64,000 nucleotides of DNA from Fistularia commersonii (lineage: Eukaryota; Chordata; Actinopteri; Syngnathiformes; Fistulariidae). Both the position numbers and the translations under genes were made by a program. The notes beneath the pieces are model-generated. The model ran no database searches. It was not told the DNA's origin and was given only the letters and a program-made list of their open reading frames with translations. Of the stretch, positions 45,483 through 59,200 are shown in pieces (positions within the stretch are counted from its first letter, which is position 1; each line of letters starts with the position of its first letter). The stretch is taken from the NCBI GenBank assembly GCA_037954325.1, contig JBBMNZ010000013.1:9420501-9484500 (forward strand), read 5' to 3'.

Positions 45483-48400
45483 CGCGTTCTTTCTTGTGTG
45501 TGCGTTTTGTTTTTTTTCTTTTCCAATGCATATTTCTTTGTTACTTTAGCTATACTCAAGGCTGCTGTGAAAGTCTTGAGTAAAGTCTCTTTTTGTGTCT
45601 GAAAAGCCAATTATGCACAACTGAGCTGTATCACAGTTAGTAGGAAACACACCTTAGGGATCATGTTAATAATGTTTAATTGTTGAGGCAGCATGTATAG
45701 TAACAAATATATTTGTATCTTTGTGTTACTTGCCTGAATCCATACATGAAGGGGCCACACAACAAACTTCAGAGATGGATGGATTTTTTTTTTCCTCCAT
45801 CTTTGCCAGATAGAATACTCTAGCCGGCAGGGCTCGCACATTCTCCAAAAAGCCCAGTCAAGCATTCTTAATGTGCCTCCACCAGGCTATTTATCATCTG
45901 TCTTCCACACTTCATTGCCCTGGAAAACAAAGGTTTATTATTATACTTGATTTTCTCTCGTCAGCTTCCTCAATCTCCTTTGGGTAAAACATTTGAAAGA
46001 TTAGCGTTCACTGAGCATACAAGTACTTGTAGCTGTATTATTAATACAGGCTCTGTTTGTTTACCTACAAGTCTTTCCTTTCCATACACACCTATTCATT
46101 ATTAAAAGCAGAGCTTCCAACAGGAAGTGGGTTTCATGGTGGAAAAATGTACTGCCTAGTTGCGAGAGCAGAGCTGTTAGTATGTTTGATAGAGCAGGTA
46201 ACCTCCGGCTAGTCTAGTTTTAAGACTGATGACAAGCTTGATTAGGAAAGAGTAGCAAGTCTAAAATGAAAAGTAAGAATAATGCATGAACATACCAGCT
46301 ACCATGAAAATAATTGCTTTTAGGTAGGTGTTATGATACTCACTCTGACTTCTAGGGATTAGGACTTCGTACAAAATCGAGCATCATTTCTTCTGTTCCT
46401 TTTACCTTTAAAAATTCATCTGAACATCCTCCGGACAATATGTTGCCCAGCTCATACAGTCTTTTTCCTCCGCTACACTCCAGTGTTTCCTATGTTCTCG
46501 CTGACAAAAACAACTAGAATTTCACAATGTTTTCTCTACAAAGAAGTTCCATCCCTGAGTTGCCAGTCCTAGCCTCTGATATACCAAATGCATTCACGAT
46601 TTCTCTCTTTTTGCAGCTATTTGTGTTTCATTGTTTGCACCTTGCAAAATTTAGAGGGTTTGCTGTGCGCCAGGTTTATTGGCATCACACAAAAACTGCA
46701 CAAATGACAATGATAACTAATGGCAAACACAATTGTCTACACTGCTGTCTTCTCACAATGGCCGAGTGAGAAGACTTCATGGATTCACTACAAAATAGGT
46801 GTAAGCAAATGCTATTTAAGGATGTGATTACCTTGCCAGCTGTGATAATGATGTGAGGCTGCCAGTGAAGTCTGCACGAAAGATTTTTGAAGATTCTTGA
46901 GCATAGACTGTGCCAACATTTTAAATTAAGGAGTATGAGTAACATTCTGGAGAGGCGTTTCTTGGAACGATTTTCTGAATCCTTTTATACATGCTCACAT
47001 CACGCTTAAGATTGGTATAATTGGATGAGGAGATAACCTGTCTCCTTTGGGCAATATGATGGTGATACCCCTAATTACCTTTTCGTCTCATGTTGCTTCC
47101 TGATGGCATCCTCATCTACTTAATTATTACAGCCTCCCTAGAGCGAACAGGTGAGAGGATGCTGTATGTGTACTCAGCACATGGTTCATATAATCTAAAA
47201 TGAGATAAACAATCACACCAGTCAGTGGATTAAAGGAACACTGGGGAGCCATTACTTCTAAGCAACAGGTTTTCAGTTGAAGACTTTAGACACTGACAGA
47301 CTGGAACACAGAGTGGCTTACTGCTGCTTTGTCACCCAATAAATTACAGCAAATCTAGATCGTAACTAGATCTATCACTGGATAAATCTTTTTGAAAAGC
47401 CAGTTGACAGGAGGCGATGATTCACAGCTCCTCCTACTGAGCACAAACACAAGCTACACTTCACATAAAATATTTTCAAACGGCAGGCAGAACCCCAGCT
47501 GATTTGCACGACCAGTTTTAGTGCGGAGACCAAGCTGAGATATTTGTTCATGTATGTTTCTCTCTCTCTCTCTCTCTTTCTTCCTCTCTCTCCCTCTCTA
47601 TCCATCCATAAAATCTGCATGATCCTCATCAATTTATGTACGCATAAAACCTAAGTTAACTCTTCCCGAGTGCCAGCTGCAGCACAGAGATGCAGCACTG
47701 CTCCAGAAACACTTGCCTCCAGGGACCTGGAATGACATCTTAGAAACCAGGAACAAAAGAATATTAAAGCTAGAACTAAAGAGATTTCATTTTTTGAGGA
47801 TGATTAGTTTGGCAGTTTGAAAATCATGTTTTGTATTATGTTTTGTTTACTGTCTTTTGGTGTAATCATAGAATTGTAAGCATGTTTTGCCTGGAAAGAC
47901 TGTTGGAATGATTCCTTTATGTTCAGCTCTCTGGGGTGCCTCAGCCCGGGATTTCAGGGGCTTATGTCACATAGGGGATCTCACTGGTGTCTTTACAATA
48001 TTATTTCCCCCTCTTGGCCTTTTTTTTTTTCCTCCTGTGAGATCATCACCAAGGCAAGATGAGCTTATTCATACAGCCCAGGGCAAATCAAAGTGTTATG
48101 TATTATACAAAATGCAGAAAGACAACATACATAATATATTGTAGGATTCAAAAAATACATGTAAGAGTCTTTGGTGACACAAAGCACAAGGCATGGCATT
48201 TTCAAACAGCTCACATAATGACAGTGGAAAAATTCAACTTTGATTTCAGTGTTGCGAAAAACCTGTAGTTAAGTTTGTCCTGGTTGCAAAGGACATTCAA
48301 ATCGGTCACTGACTTTCAGTGTTCAGTCTTGACTTTGACAAAGCCAGTATGTCCATAATGTTGGATGATTTTTTTGTACCCAAGTTTCACAGTTTTTTAT

Positions 48401-51400
48401 AAAGTATTATCATTATGAATGTGTATATTAAATGACACTGTTATTCACCTTTTTAGGGAGCCCTGTGAAGACTCAAGGCAGAGGAGACTATGAAGGTAGA
48501 CAAATTCAAGAGTTCAAATCTCAGTGGAAAAACAATTGTTGATGTATTCTTCAGGGTTTTTTTTTTTTTTTTTTTTTTGCCTTTTTAATTATTTCAATGT
48601 TGTGTCTAGATTCTGGTGTTGCTCCATGATATTCCCAAATTTCTGCCTTGGTTGCAAGAGGTGTCTGCAAATGTGTACTATGTACTGTCACTCTGTCGTT
48701 TTCGTTAGGCCAAAAATTAATAATCTAAAATTAAAAAGCTTGTTTTGTTAGAAGATAACAAGATACACAATTGCAGTTCACAGCAATTGACAATATTGTA
48801 ACAAGTCCTGAAACATGATTCAGACAATCCGTTTTAGAGAAGCAGAAAAATGCAGCATCAAACCTCTAGTCCAGGCCTGCTTGAATGTTTGCAACATGAA
48901 CATAAATGGAAAATAGAAAACAAACCTTGACTGCCATGTTTTGTCAATAATAGGAGAGGGGTTTTTTTTAGAATCCGTGCATCATTATGCAAGTACCATG
49001 TTAAGCAATATTGCATGGATATCACCTTTTTATATTGACGTCTTATTCACAAATATTTTTACTGCTGCATACTAATTACAGAATAATCAGCTCCCCATTA
49101 TTCAATACTAGTGTTCAGGACATCCATGAATCATCATGCCAGCATTGTTTATGGAACATTGCACGTCTAACTAGGCGGCTTGACTACTTTTGATTTTAAA
49201 ATAATTTCATGAATCATATCTATCTTGTGATAATTAGTTATTATTGATAATTTAGCTTCAATTCTCAAGGAAGGTTTTGTTTTCTTGAGAATAAACAACA
49301 TTTCATCAAAGTAGGGAATAAAATAAAGCAATCTTTCATGGATTTTTCTTTCTTACTGTATGTTTGGGTGATTTAAACTAAACATTAAGTTTAATTTTCT
49401 TCTTCCATATTTTCCAAGACAGTTATGTCACTCACATATGTTATTAGAATTATGTATTTGTAGTTATTTTTTTGCTGCTTGAAAAGTAGCATTATTTCCT
49501 CTGGAATGGTGGGGATACATTTTCTCCCTCTGTGGAGCTTTTATGGAGAGTGATTCAAAGATCAGGCCTTTTCAGAAAGCTGAGGACAAAGCAGGGTTCA
49601 AGGTAGATGCATGGGTGTGGTAAGTTGTATTTTGATTTACTCTGGCTGGATAGGACTGTTTTCAGACTGACAGGAGTGCCTATTGTTTTGAAAGCTCTGT
49701 TATCCTGAACAGATGGCTGTGCTGGGAGAAAAATGAATACTTTTTGTGTGTTTAGTCAAGGTGAAGATCATGTTCTCCAAAAAAACAGAAAACAGTGGCT
49801 AGAAAACAGTCAGTACAATATATTAATGGTTTAAAATGCTATTGAGAGTTATGTTCAGTCACAACTGTCTTTCTTAATATCAATTCTTTCTATAACGGGT
49901 GGCAAAGGACCATTGAAGTAAAATGACAGATCACGACACTCTGATTTCAGTAATGTGCACAGCTGCTGCTCACCACTGTCTTTAAGATTTCCATGGAAGT
50001 TTTGCAGCCATTCTCCGCAGGTCAGAAAACAATGAGAGCACAGTTTTTTTGTTTTCCTTTCTACAGCGCAGATCTTAGGTATTTACGAAAAAAAAAAAAA
50101 AAAAAAAACCTTATCGAGCCCCAGTGGGTAGCCTTCACCTGTAACTTTTTCCTTTCTAGATTGCTTTGTTTTTTGCATGCTGAATGAAGATGAGAGGTCA
50201 TCCTGGCAATTGGATCGAGATCATGGGTCCTGCTACAGTGAAGTAAATCTGACTAAGCAGCCTCTGTGCAGCAAAGAACAAGGGCATGTAAGGAAAAAGG
50301 TTCTGCTGAAACGTATATCTGAACTCTGGCAAATGCTTTGATTCTCTTCAGACAGCTGCAGTGTAGAATGCCTAACCAGCATCATTGTCCCCTTCTGTTT
50401 CATGTGATCACAAATTATGCTAGTTGCTATTTGTTATTATTTGTTATTATCTGTTCCAACAAAATATTCAAAAATATGCAGCTATATTATCAGCAAGCCG
50501 CCTCTTCAAAAACTAATAATGCATCACATATCTAAATCACTTTGAGAATGCTGATGTGTTTTAAGGCAAGTGAATGGGATGAAGTATCCTCAACAACACC
50601 CCCCCCTAGTTTTAATGCAGTTCAGTAAAATTGTTCTCTGTCACTTGCAAAAGAAAAAAAAAATGGGAGTGAGAGAGAGAGAGTGTAAGATAGGGCATAT
50701 AAACATTCTTTATCTGAAATCCACCGGAAAGGTTAAATCACAGAGTGAACACCAAGATTTTTGAAAATGTAAGTTGATAATTGTCTTGAGGTATATTAAA
50801 GCATAGATGACTTTAGCAATGATAAAGAGGCTTTGACATTTGACTTGATTAATGTGCCAAATTAAATGGTCCAAACTTTTTGAGCAATCTCCCCTCATTA
50901 CATAATGATATAAATTGGGGATTTTGTAATTTGCAGTGCATTGTACTGCGTGGAATTTGGTTTAACCTTCTGGATGATGAGTCTGCACCACAGATGCCGC
51001 CTATATATCAGAGGGCTACATGACAAATTTCGCTCCCACATTAACTGCAATGATTTCGATCGCTTGCGACCATATAAATCCATCTATACTGGACCACCAT
51101 GGAAGCAGATTCCGGTTTTATTGTAGAAAAAGAAAAATTTTCTCTTTGAACATTACAGCAAGAAATGCTGTTGTTATTTTCACTTGCCCTTTGACAAATG
51201 ATTTAGATTGAAACATTTTCTCTCAACAAGGATGACAGGCTTTTTTCTAAAGTACCCAGTCACACAAGAATGGTATTTACAGAAACCTGGCTAAGAGGCA
51301 TCTGGTCTGTTTGGTTTGTGTGCTTGATCACACATAGATGCACCGTATAAACAATTTATCCCGTCTCACAGTCTCCAGTGTAATACTTTTCCATCCTACA

Positions 51401-51879
51401 GAATTTGCCATTCATTATAGACGACAAATGGGTACCAGCTGCAACCGACAATGCAGTGTTGCAACAATCCCCATGACACCCAGCACTCTGCTGTTTTATC
51501 ACAGGTCAATTTTCTATATTTGGCAAATCAAATGCTTATATATCCAGAGAGAAAGAGCTCCACCTTCTACATGTGCAAATATCTAATGTTAGCAGATGTC
51601 TGTCCAGAAAATTAAGAGAACTATTTGAAATAGAATAGAAATTACATTGCATTTCAAAACCCATCAAATTATAATGCTGCTCGATGGTGTAGGGAACGAA
51701 ACAAAAGGAGTAGGTAACATGCAATAATATGCTACACAATATAATAATAAGTAATGAAAAAATGATGCAATCAGAGCATTAGAAGAGAACATTGTGAACA
51801 TTCTGAGATGAGCTATCTTGCACTTCTCTACAACATGCTTGACGAAGCATGTAGATATAAATAAAAAAACAACAAGTAA
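45481..51879. other. Intergenic DNA downstream of enox2
   Basis: No gene was recognised. It includes a (CT)n-rich tract at 47558-47602, T runs at 48558-48579, an A run at 50089-50108, and an (AG)n patch near 50672. Short open frames are scattered and without domain features. Confidence 0.55.
47558..47602. repeat. (CT)n-rich tract
   Basis: About ten TC units, then an imperfect C/T continuation. Confidence 0.9.
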
Positions 51880-52960
51880 TACACTGCAAGTTATTGGACT
51901 TGAACTGCGGTTGGAAAAGAGTCTGGAGGTGTATGATGTGGTGGATTTGTTTGTGGTTGTTGAGCGTGGTGATGGTTTTGGGAAACAAGCTGCAGCGAGT
52001 CTGTTGGTGCAGATTTTGTGTGTTCTATTGCACCGGCTGGAGGGCAGCGGTTCGACCAGGTGGTTGCCGGTGTGGGAATTGTCCTTGATGATGTTTGCCG
52101 CTCTGCTGAGGTCGGAGAGCTGGCACTGTCCTATAGGCTGTGTTTAGAGAGTCCCGAGATCTATCGAGCTGTGTTTATCACTCTCTGCAGTACGATCCTG
52201 TCAGCCGCTGTGCATCCAACATACCACACTGTTACACATGATGCCAGGATGCTCTCGATGGCTGCTTGGGAGAACGTCACGAGCAGCTTCTTGTTTTTTT
52301 GGTTTTCAGGAGCACCCTCAGGAGGTAGAGTTGCTACTTCATCGCTGCTGTCACGTGGCAGACCAGGAGAGGTCATTGGACATTTGCACTCCCAGGTATC
52401 TGAAAGACCGAACTCTTTCTACACACTCTCCATTCATGCGGAGTGGGGCTGGCTCTGAGCCCCCTCTCCATTGCAGATGAGTCCATTATGGTGGTGTCAT
52501 CTGCAAATTTAATGCAGGTGTTGGAGAAATGGGTAGGGGAGTAGGTATGTGTGTGTATAGTGTGCACAGGAGGGGGCTGAGTACACAATTTTGGGGGGAG
52601 CCTGTGCTGAGTGTTATGGAAGAGGAGAGTCGGGGGCCGAATCTGACTGCTAATGGGCGGTTTGTAAAGAAGTCCTTAATCCGGTAGCCAATGGGGGTCG
52701 AGATGCCCCGGTTTCTCTACCAGGGTCTCGAGAATAATGGTGTTAAAGGCAGAGTTGAAGTTTATGAAGAGTATCCTGGTGCAGTTCCCCGGGTGCTCAT
52801 GCTGGCTGAGTGTGGTGTGGAGCACTAAGCTGACAGCGTCCTCGGTGGAACAGTTTGCTCTGTACGCGTTCAGCATTTTTCCTCGCCTATTCAGACTGAC
52901 ACTTCTCCTCTTTATGGTCATGCAGGAATAATGATGATAATGTTGACATGACCACAAACT
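51880..52960 (-). pseudogene. L2/Rex1-like LINE reverse transcriptase relic
   Basis: On the minus strand, reading from 52960 down: AYRANCSTEDAVSLVLHTTL (RT motif 2 region), CTRILFINFNSAFNTI (motif A, where the usual FVDFSSAFNT catalytic Asp is Asn), a gap, CIKFADDTTIMD (motif C FADD intact, about 52485-52520), and AIESILASCVTVWYVGCTAA DRIVLQRVINTAR-type sequence (about 52165-52270). A C-terminal tail lies to about 51880. Frames shift several times and the piece between motif A and FADD is shortened. Family level (CR1/L2/Rex1 group) is from motif recognition. Confidence 0.8.
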
Positions 52961-55900
52961 TTAGTTTAGTGACACTTTCAGTATCACTAAACTTGCTCTT
53001 TCATGCTCTTTCAGTTGATTTTTATATTTTTGTTCAATAAATCGTTCACTATACATATGTGCACAGTTTATAGTCAAGCCTACATCCTTCAAACACATCC
53101 AGCAAGGCAAGGGCAGATTTGTCGTTGTATTTTTTTTTTTTTTTTTTTTTTTTTGCTAGAATCTAAATTTTTGTATATTTATTTGATAATTACCGACATT
53201 AACTTGTTAAGGTTTTAGGATATGAAATATTACAAGGGCAATTTTCAGTGTTGTGAGTCATGGCCAAAGGATGAACTACTTACTGTGGCTCAAATGTTTT
53301 TGGTAGATATACTGTACGTTGGTTGACTAAGAAGCAATAGTTTCATTATTCTTGCATGATCACAAGAGTAGAAGTATCAGCCCGAATAAGTGAGGAAAAA
53401 TACTGAAGCCAAAGTGAGGGAGCTTGAGCAGAAACTGAAGATAGAAAAAGCAGCATCAAAAGAGAAAGAGCATCATTGAAAGAAAACCTTAAAGAGAGAC
53501 ACTGTACTCTGCTCTCCGAGCATTAATCTTGTTTTGATTCCTTATGCAGTCCAGAAGGTCCATAGCCAAGGAAGGCTATCCTGCTTGAGAAACGAATTAC
53601 AGTGAGCCGTCAAGAGGTTAGTTCTGTCCGTCTCTGGCATCCCAAGTGAAGCAACCTGCTCAGTAAACAATGCGTTTTTTTTTTATCTGTTATATCTATT
53701 TGGATCTATCTGACCACTTATAGAATGCACTGACCCCCCGAGGCTTTCAAGATTGTGACAACTTATTATTACAAAATGGATATAATCAAAAATCAGAATG
53801 CCCTCATTGAAAAAAGTAGCTGAGGCAGGTGATTTTTTTGAAAGTAGCCAAATGAGAAAAAGCAGATAAAAATAATGTAGCACACAGGAATAGTGTTCTG
53901 CAAATATCTGGCCTACTGATAATGTCATTAGTATATAATCACAAAACACTGAGTCTCAAGGGCCAGGGAAAATGTCTGAGAAGCCATACTTTTAATACAA
54001 GTGATCTTCAGCTCTCACACTAATAGCCACAGACCTGAGTTCCTGCTAAAGTTTTAAATAATTAGTCAAAGAATTTCCAACAGAGTCCAGGTTTGCCCAT
54101 GAGCTTTCCCTGAACATAGAGAATTTGCATAGGACAGACAATGTGGAATGTCATGGGAAATAATTTCTAGATTCCTTCACAAAAGCATAGGTGTGTGTCA
54201 GGTTGGAAAATGTGATGTGGATACTGAAATGTGATTTGAGGGGCTATTGTTAGTAGAATGGGGGGATGGAGGCCCTCTTCATTTTGTTTTATGTTTTAAC
54301 CTCAGAAAGGAATGAAACCATTACCTTGTGACTTTATGGTAACTTTATGTTAATTTGGGGGAAAAATGGATGTCACTCAGGCAGTCAGGTATATGTCACT
54401 TTGATTTTCAAACCTCGAGACAGAAGCAGCAAAGCAAATGAGTGACGCTAGAACTGAAAGTTACTGGGCAGAGGTCAGTTTTACACATGGTCTTTCTCAC
54501 AAACTCACCCACCCACTTCTTTAAATCTTTGATCACCTGGCCAATACCTTTTTTTGTTTTCCATTTAGAGTGAATTGAGGGTTGTGACATGTCCCTAAGA
54601 TTGCCAACTTCCATTATCTTATAGCAGTGAACATAAAATGTTGTGTTTCACTAGCAGCATGCGGTGTGGTTTGCACAATTAAATCGTCTATTTTCTAAAA
54701 TCTAAATTCCAGTTAACCAAGATCTTAATTGACTTAGAGAATTTTGCAGAAGTCCCCCTTAGCTGAAGAGTCGCATCACTTTCAGAGTATCCGGCTTTCT
54801 GTATCCATCTATCTCTCTTACAATGCCAAACGATGGTAATTCGTTACCTCGTTCATCTAATCCTCATAATCTTTGATTAAGCCTAAAAAGGAGTGGATAT
54901 CCACTATTAAATTTACTTTCCTTTTTTTCCTTTGCAGGAAAAATATTTAGTCTTTGTACTCAGAATTTAAATATTAAACAATGTCAAACAACCAGTGACA
55001 GTTTATAATACAAAATAAATGTTGCCGTGCTCAAACATAGTCAAATGTTTCCAGCTAATATATTGCCATTTAATATTTCCAGGATGAAATAAAATCCATC
55101 CAAGGTTTTACAACCCTCACCCACTTCAGATGTAATACTTGCATCAGAAAAGCAATAAGGGAAAGCTAATTAAAATGTAAGGTGCATGAAAATGTGTTAA
55201 TGGAATTGGTGCTTTTGTATGTTTCCATTTCTCTTTGTCTTCCTTCCTCAATTTCTCTCTCACTGAAGGCCACCCACATCCAACATGATAATCCAACCAA
55301 ACACATTTCTATTCATGAGAATGCCTTGCACTCTCAGTAGTTTCACTCATTCAAATGTCAACACTGAGATTGTTCTCCCATGAGGTGGTTTTACAAACCT
55401 CACCTGTGATCAGAAGACATCCATACTAAGCAGGCACTGCCATTGTCAAGATTCTCAGACACATTGTTATATATACTCACACTTTTGTCCGCATGAAAAA
55501 TAGATGGATAAATTATCTTTGCAGAAAACCTCTGAATGCTGTGCTTCTTTTTATTTTTAATTTGGCAGTTTACTAAAAAAACAGAGAAAAACAGTATAAT
55601 TATAGTGAAATACTGACCCTTTCAACCACAGAATTATCTGCCCATACATCTTTTGTTCACACAATAGGCAAACACTTCAGAGGTGCAGCAAATCTAGGGA
55701 AATGGATTGGTCAGACAGGGAACAGCAGTGATGAGAAGGAGGTTTTTGTCCTGGCGACTGAATTGTGCAAAAGAGAATGATCTCCCCTCAGTCTGGAAAT
55801 TAATCTTATCCTTAATGTCCTTCAGGGGCAGCCAAGCCAGGTTGTGGCTCCACGAGAGCCACTGGAGTTGATCGACTGTTTTCATCCACTTCATGGGAGG

Positions 55901-56083
55901 TCCTCAATCTTTTAAAGTTCCTTCTCTCAAAATAAAAGCACTGCTTTTTGTGAGTCCAACTTTCCAGGTAGGGGTTCAAACATAAACATACCGCACACAA
56001 ACATATAGTAAGACTTGCTTAAAAAAAGACATAGAGATTATATATTTTATTTAATTTCTTTTCTAATTAATAATGATTGCAAA
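52961..56083. other. Intergenic DNA
   Basis: AT-rich, with a T run at 53131-53154. A short lysine/glutamate-rich frame lies at 53400-53480 (see findings). Nothing else was recognised. Confidence 0.5.
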
Positions 56084-56287
56084 TTAATTGTTGTTATAAT
56101 GTCCATTAGAGTATTGAGCCTTCTTGCGGTCACTAAACGGCGTCCTGGCCAGGAAGCTGGCTGGTAAATTCATAGCCGAAACACGTCGACGAGGTGTCAT
56201 ACGCGGGGGGTAATACATGCCTGTCTGATCCATACCATAGTAGTAATTTGCCGTTGAACTTTCTTGCAATCCACAGATTGCCACCAT
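56084..56287 (-). CDS. Unidentified coding-like frame, 67 codons, possible terminal exon
   Basis: On the minus strand an open frame from ATG at 56287 to TAA at 56084 gives a Tyr/Arg/Pro-rich peptide including STANYYYGMDQTGMYYPPRM, TPRRRVSAMNLPASFLARTP and FSDRKKAQYSNGHYNNN. The block keeps eight or more CpG dinucleotides in otherwise AT-rich, CpG-poor DNA and has a mixed, non-repetitive composition. I do not recognise the protein. If it is an exon, the acceptor might be the AG following GTGGATTGCA, but there is no good pyrimidine tract, and the neighbouring minus frames at 55694-56000 do not join obviously. It could also be a chance frame inside an unknown repeat. Confidence 0.25.
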   Translation of the reverse strand: MVAICGLQESSTANYYYGMDQTGMYYPPRMTPRRRVSAMNLPASFLARTPFSDRKKAQYSNGHYNNN

Positions 56288-59200
56288 CAAATTATGTACT
56301 AACAGGGTTATACATCAGTGTATGACTATTTCAGTCTCTTTATAAACGTTGCCAGAGATTGCCTTGTCTACACAACATCAATCAAGTGTGTGTCAGGCTC
56401 CTCCAGCACTGCCCTTTGTCATCAATTCTGTTTGCGGTCCTTATGGACAGAGGTTTGCTTTTCCATTCTTCTCAGAAACATTGTCCTGTTTACCTCATCA
56501 CCTGCTGACCTCAAGCAGGCACTTGGGAGGTTTAAAGTTGGGTGTTGCCAGTTGGAATAATATTCAGTACTAGCCTTTCCTCTCAGTTCTATCTCAGAAT
56601 CTGCTGGTTTGCAAGCTTTTGGGTTTTAAGAAATCTCATGTCTCAACTAAACAAGTTCAATTCTGTTAATATCTAAGAAGTCCGTTGAGGTAGTTTGGGC
56701 ACCTGGATGTGGCACCTACTCTTTACACCTTCCATTTCACAATGGAAGGATACTATATATCCTGTCTGGCCAGGGAATGTCACTTATTATTTAGGATGAG
56801 GCAATATGTGTTTAGCTTAGCTGTGACAATGATGCTGTTCTGAATAAGCTGTTGAAAAGTGAAGATAAAAATTAATTAATAGAAAACTGTTTTGTTCTGT
56901 GTCATTTGTAGATGTCTTCATAGTTTACGGTGACTCTAAGGCTGGATTTTCTGACCTCCTTCACAATGAATCCATACGCTTTTTCTGGGTTAAACTTATC
57001 TTGGGTCAGGTCACGGAAACATCCTTCTCAATTAATTGCATTATCTGTAAAAATGCCGTTTCATGTCATGATGCCAGACCAAATTCAGTCATTTATTCTC
57101 AGTGGAGATGAGACTTCCCAGGTTACAGTCCAGGCAATGCTTGCAGACTCGGCTGTAATTATACTCTGTGCTGAAATCTAATTTTCTTCCAATCCTACAT
57201 TTACTGATGAAATTGAAAAACTCCTGGCAAAATTGTTTTATCAATCCTGGTACCTAATTTTGTCTAGAGGTTTAAGGGATAATTTTCTGTTCAGTCTTTG
57301 TGTCAAAGATAGATTTTTTTTTTTCCAGATAAAAGGCACCATTAAACCACTAAATGTGTTTACTTTTGTCGTATGATTAATTCTGAAACATATTTTCATT
57401 TTCTTTGATCAAATCAAGGTTTATGAACTGATTATCCCCATTGCTATGTGTGCTGAAGTCTCTCTTGGTTTCCCTGACACATACACACATGCATCTGTGC
57501 ATGTATACACACTGTATCTTTAGAATGTCATTTTAAAAGACTAAATGCAATTCCTCTTACCTAAAGAAGTTCTGCAAATCATTCAGCATGTTTTTCTGTG
57601 ACATGAAATCCTTAGCTGGCATCATTAGTAAGTATAAATGTGTGACTCAGGCTGAACATTACCTGTGGAAAATATGCAGGCTGAACTCCCACTTAAACAC
57701 ATGCTGAAGCAGCCGCCCTTTCTTTTGTGCAGTGTTGCATGACCGTGGTCCGAAAATATGTTCCCTTGAGTGGAGAATGAATCCTTTCATCCTGTCGTTG
57801 AATGTGACAAATATAAGGCAGGTTATAAAGCAACAATACTCTTATCTCAGGCCCATTAAATATAGTCCTCTATAACAAGTTAATTTACCACATTATCCAA
57901 CATAGCTGTAGCTTTCTGCATTAAGACTCCTGACAGTTTCGCTTGCAGTCTATTTTGCAGCAAATAATAGACTGCAATTGGCTGCCTTTTATGGCCAAAT
58001 CATCATTATTTTACCCCGATATCAATGCCTTTTTAATGAAGTTATCAGATAATTGGAATTAGAAAACTCATAGTTTTGAATTTTGATTGAATGTATTGTG
58101 TTTAATCTACAAATGAAATCAAATATACAGAAATAGGCAGGATAGAACGAAGACGACAGTGGCTTGTCTCGAATCTGATGCACTGACCGGGTTTCGGAAG
58201 GGGGGCTGACCACTGTCTGCTGTGATGACCTTGCGTTGACAATTTATTTCAGTTTGAAATTAGCTGAATTCTGCTTCCCTGAGGTGCATTGCATCACTAC
58301 ATCTGTGTGCATTTTTCTCTCATTTTTGTGAATATAAGAATGTATGTGTTACTCAAATATTGAGCAATGGTGTATTTTCTGTGCTTTTCCTAGTCGTGCT
58401 TTTTTTAATGGCATATAAGTTCCCCCATTCTAACCACCATTATGGTGCAAGGAGCTGAATATTCACATTTAACATGTAAAACTTAGAGAAAAGGAATAGA
58501 AATGTGCTAGTCCGCAGGCCCGTACAGTCATAAAAAGCACATATATATTTGTGATATTATTGCACTTATTGAAAAACAACACTGTTTCGCGCAAAATGTT
58601 GATTTCAGGATATTTATACTTATCTGTATTAACAAGTCTGCCTCTAAAGGACCACTGTAGTCCCTTCAGCGAGGGAAGGCAATCAGCACATAAGAAAAAA
58701 AAAATCTTAACTGCAAACACGGGCTTGTTCAGTGGTTGGCTTGAGCTATTAAGGGATGGACTGAATAATTTCACTGTGTACTTTGTTGCTTCAGCCTACA
58801 TCAGCCTATACCTGCAACTTGGTGATAAGTTTTGAAGTGGATTGCATAAGGAATAATAAGGGTCTTGAAGTCATCAGCTGCTGGATGAATCCGTCATTAT
58901 TTATAACAGGAGTTTGTTTCGTAGAGTCTGTTTTTCAGCAGACAGCGCAACATTAGCTGCCACAGAGTTCTGTGTTTCAGTACATGTGTCAGATGTTGCA
59001 CTTTTCTCTCTCTGAGTGAAAGGTGTTTTTCATGGCGGCCGTGGAAAGACATGCCATTGCAAAGTAAACACAGGTGTAATTTATAAGATCAAGGGTATTT
59101 TCACTTTTGATCCCTCTAAACCCTCAAAGTTTGCTGATGTTTTTTTTGGCCCGGGTCAGTCACAGCCAACATCAGCAGGGTGGATTTATGTGAATAAGAC

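Noticed and set aside
55694..56000. Minus-strand open frames next to the 56.1 kb frame as further exons
   Set aside because: No recognisable protein, and splice sites joining them in phase to 56084-56287 were not found.
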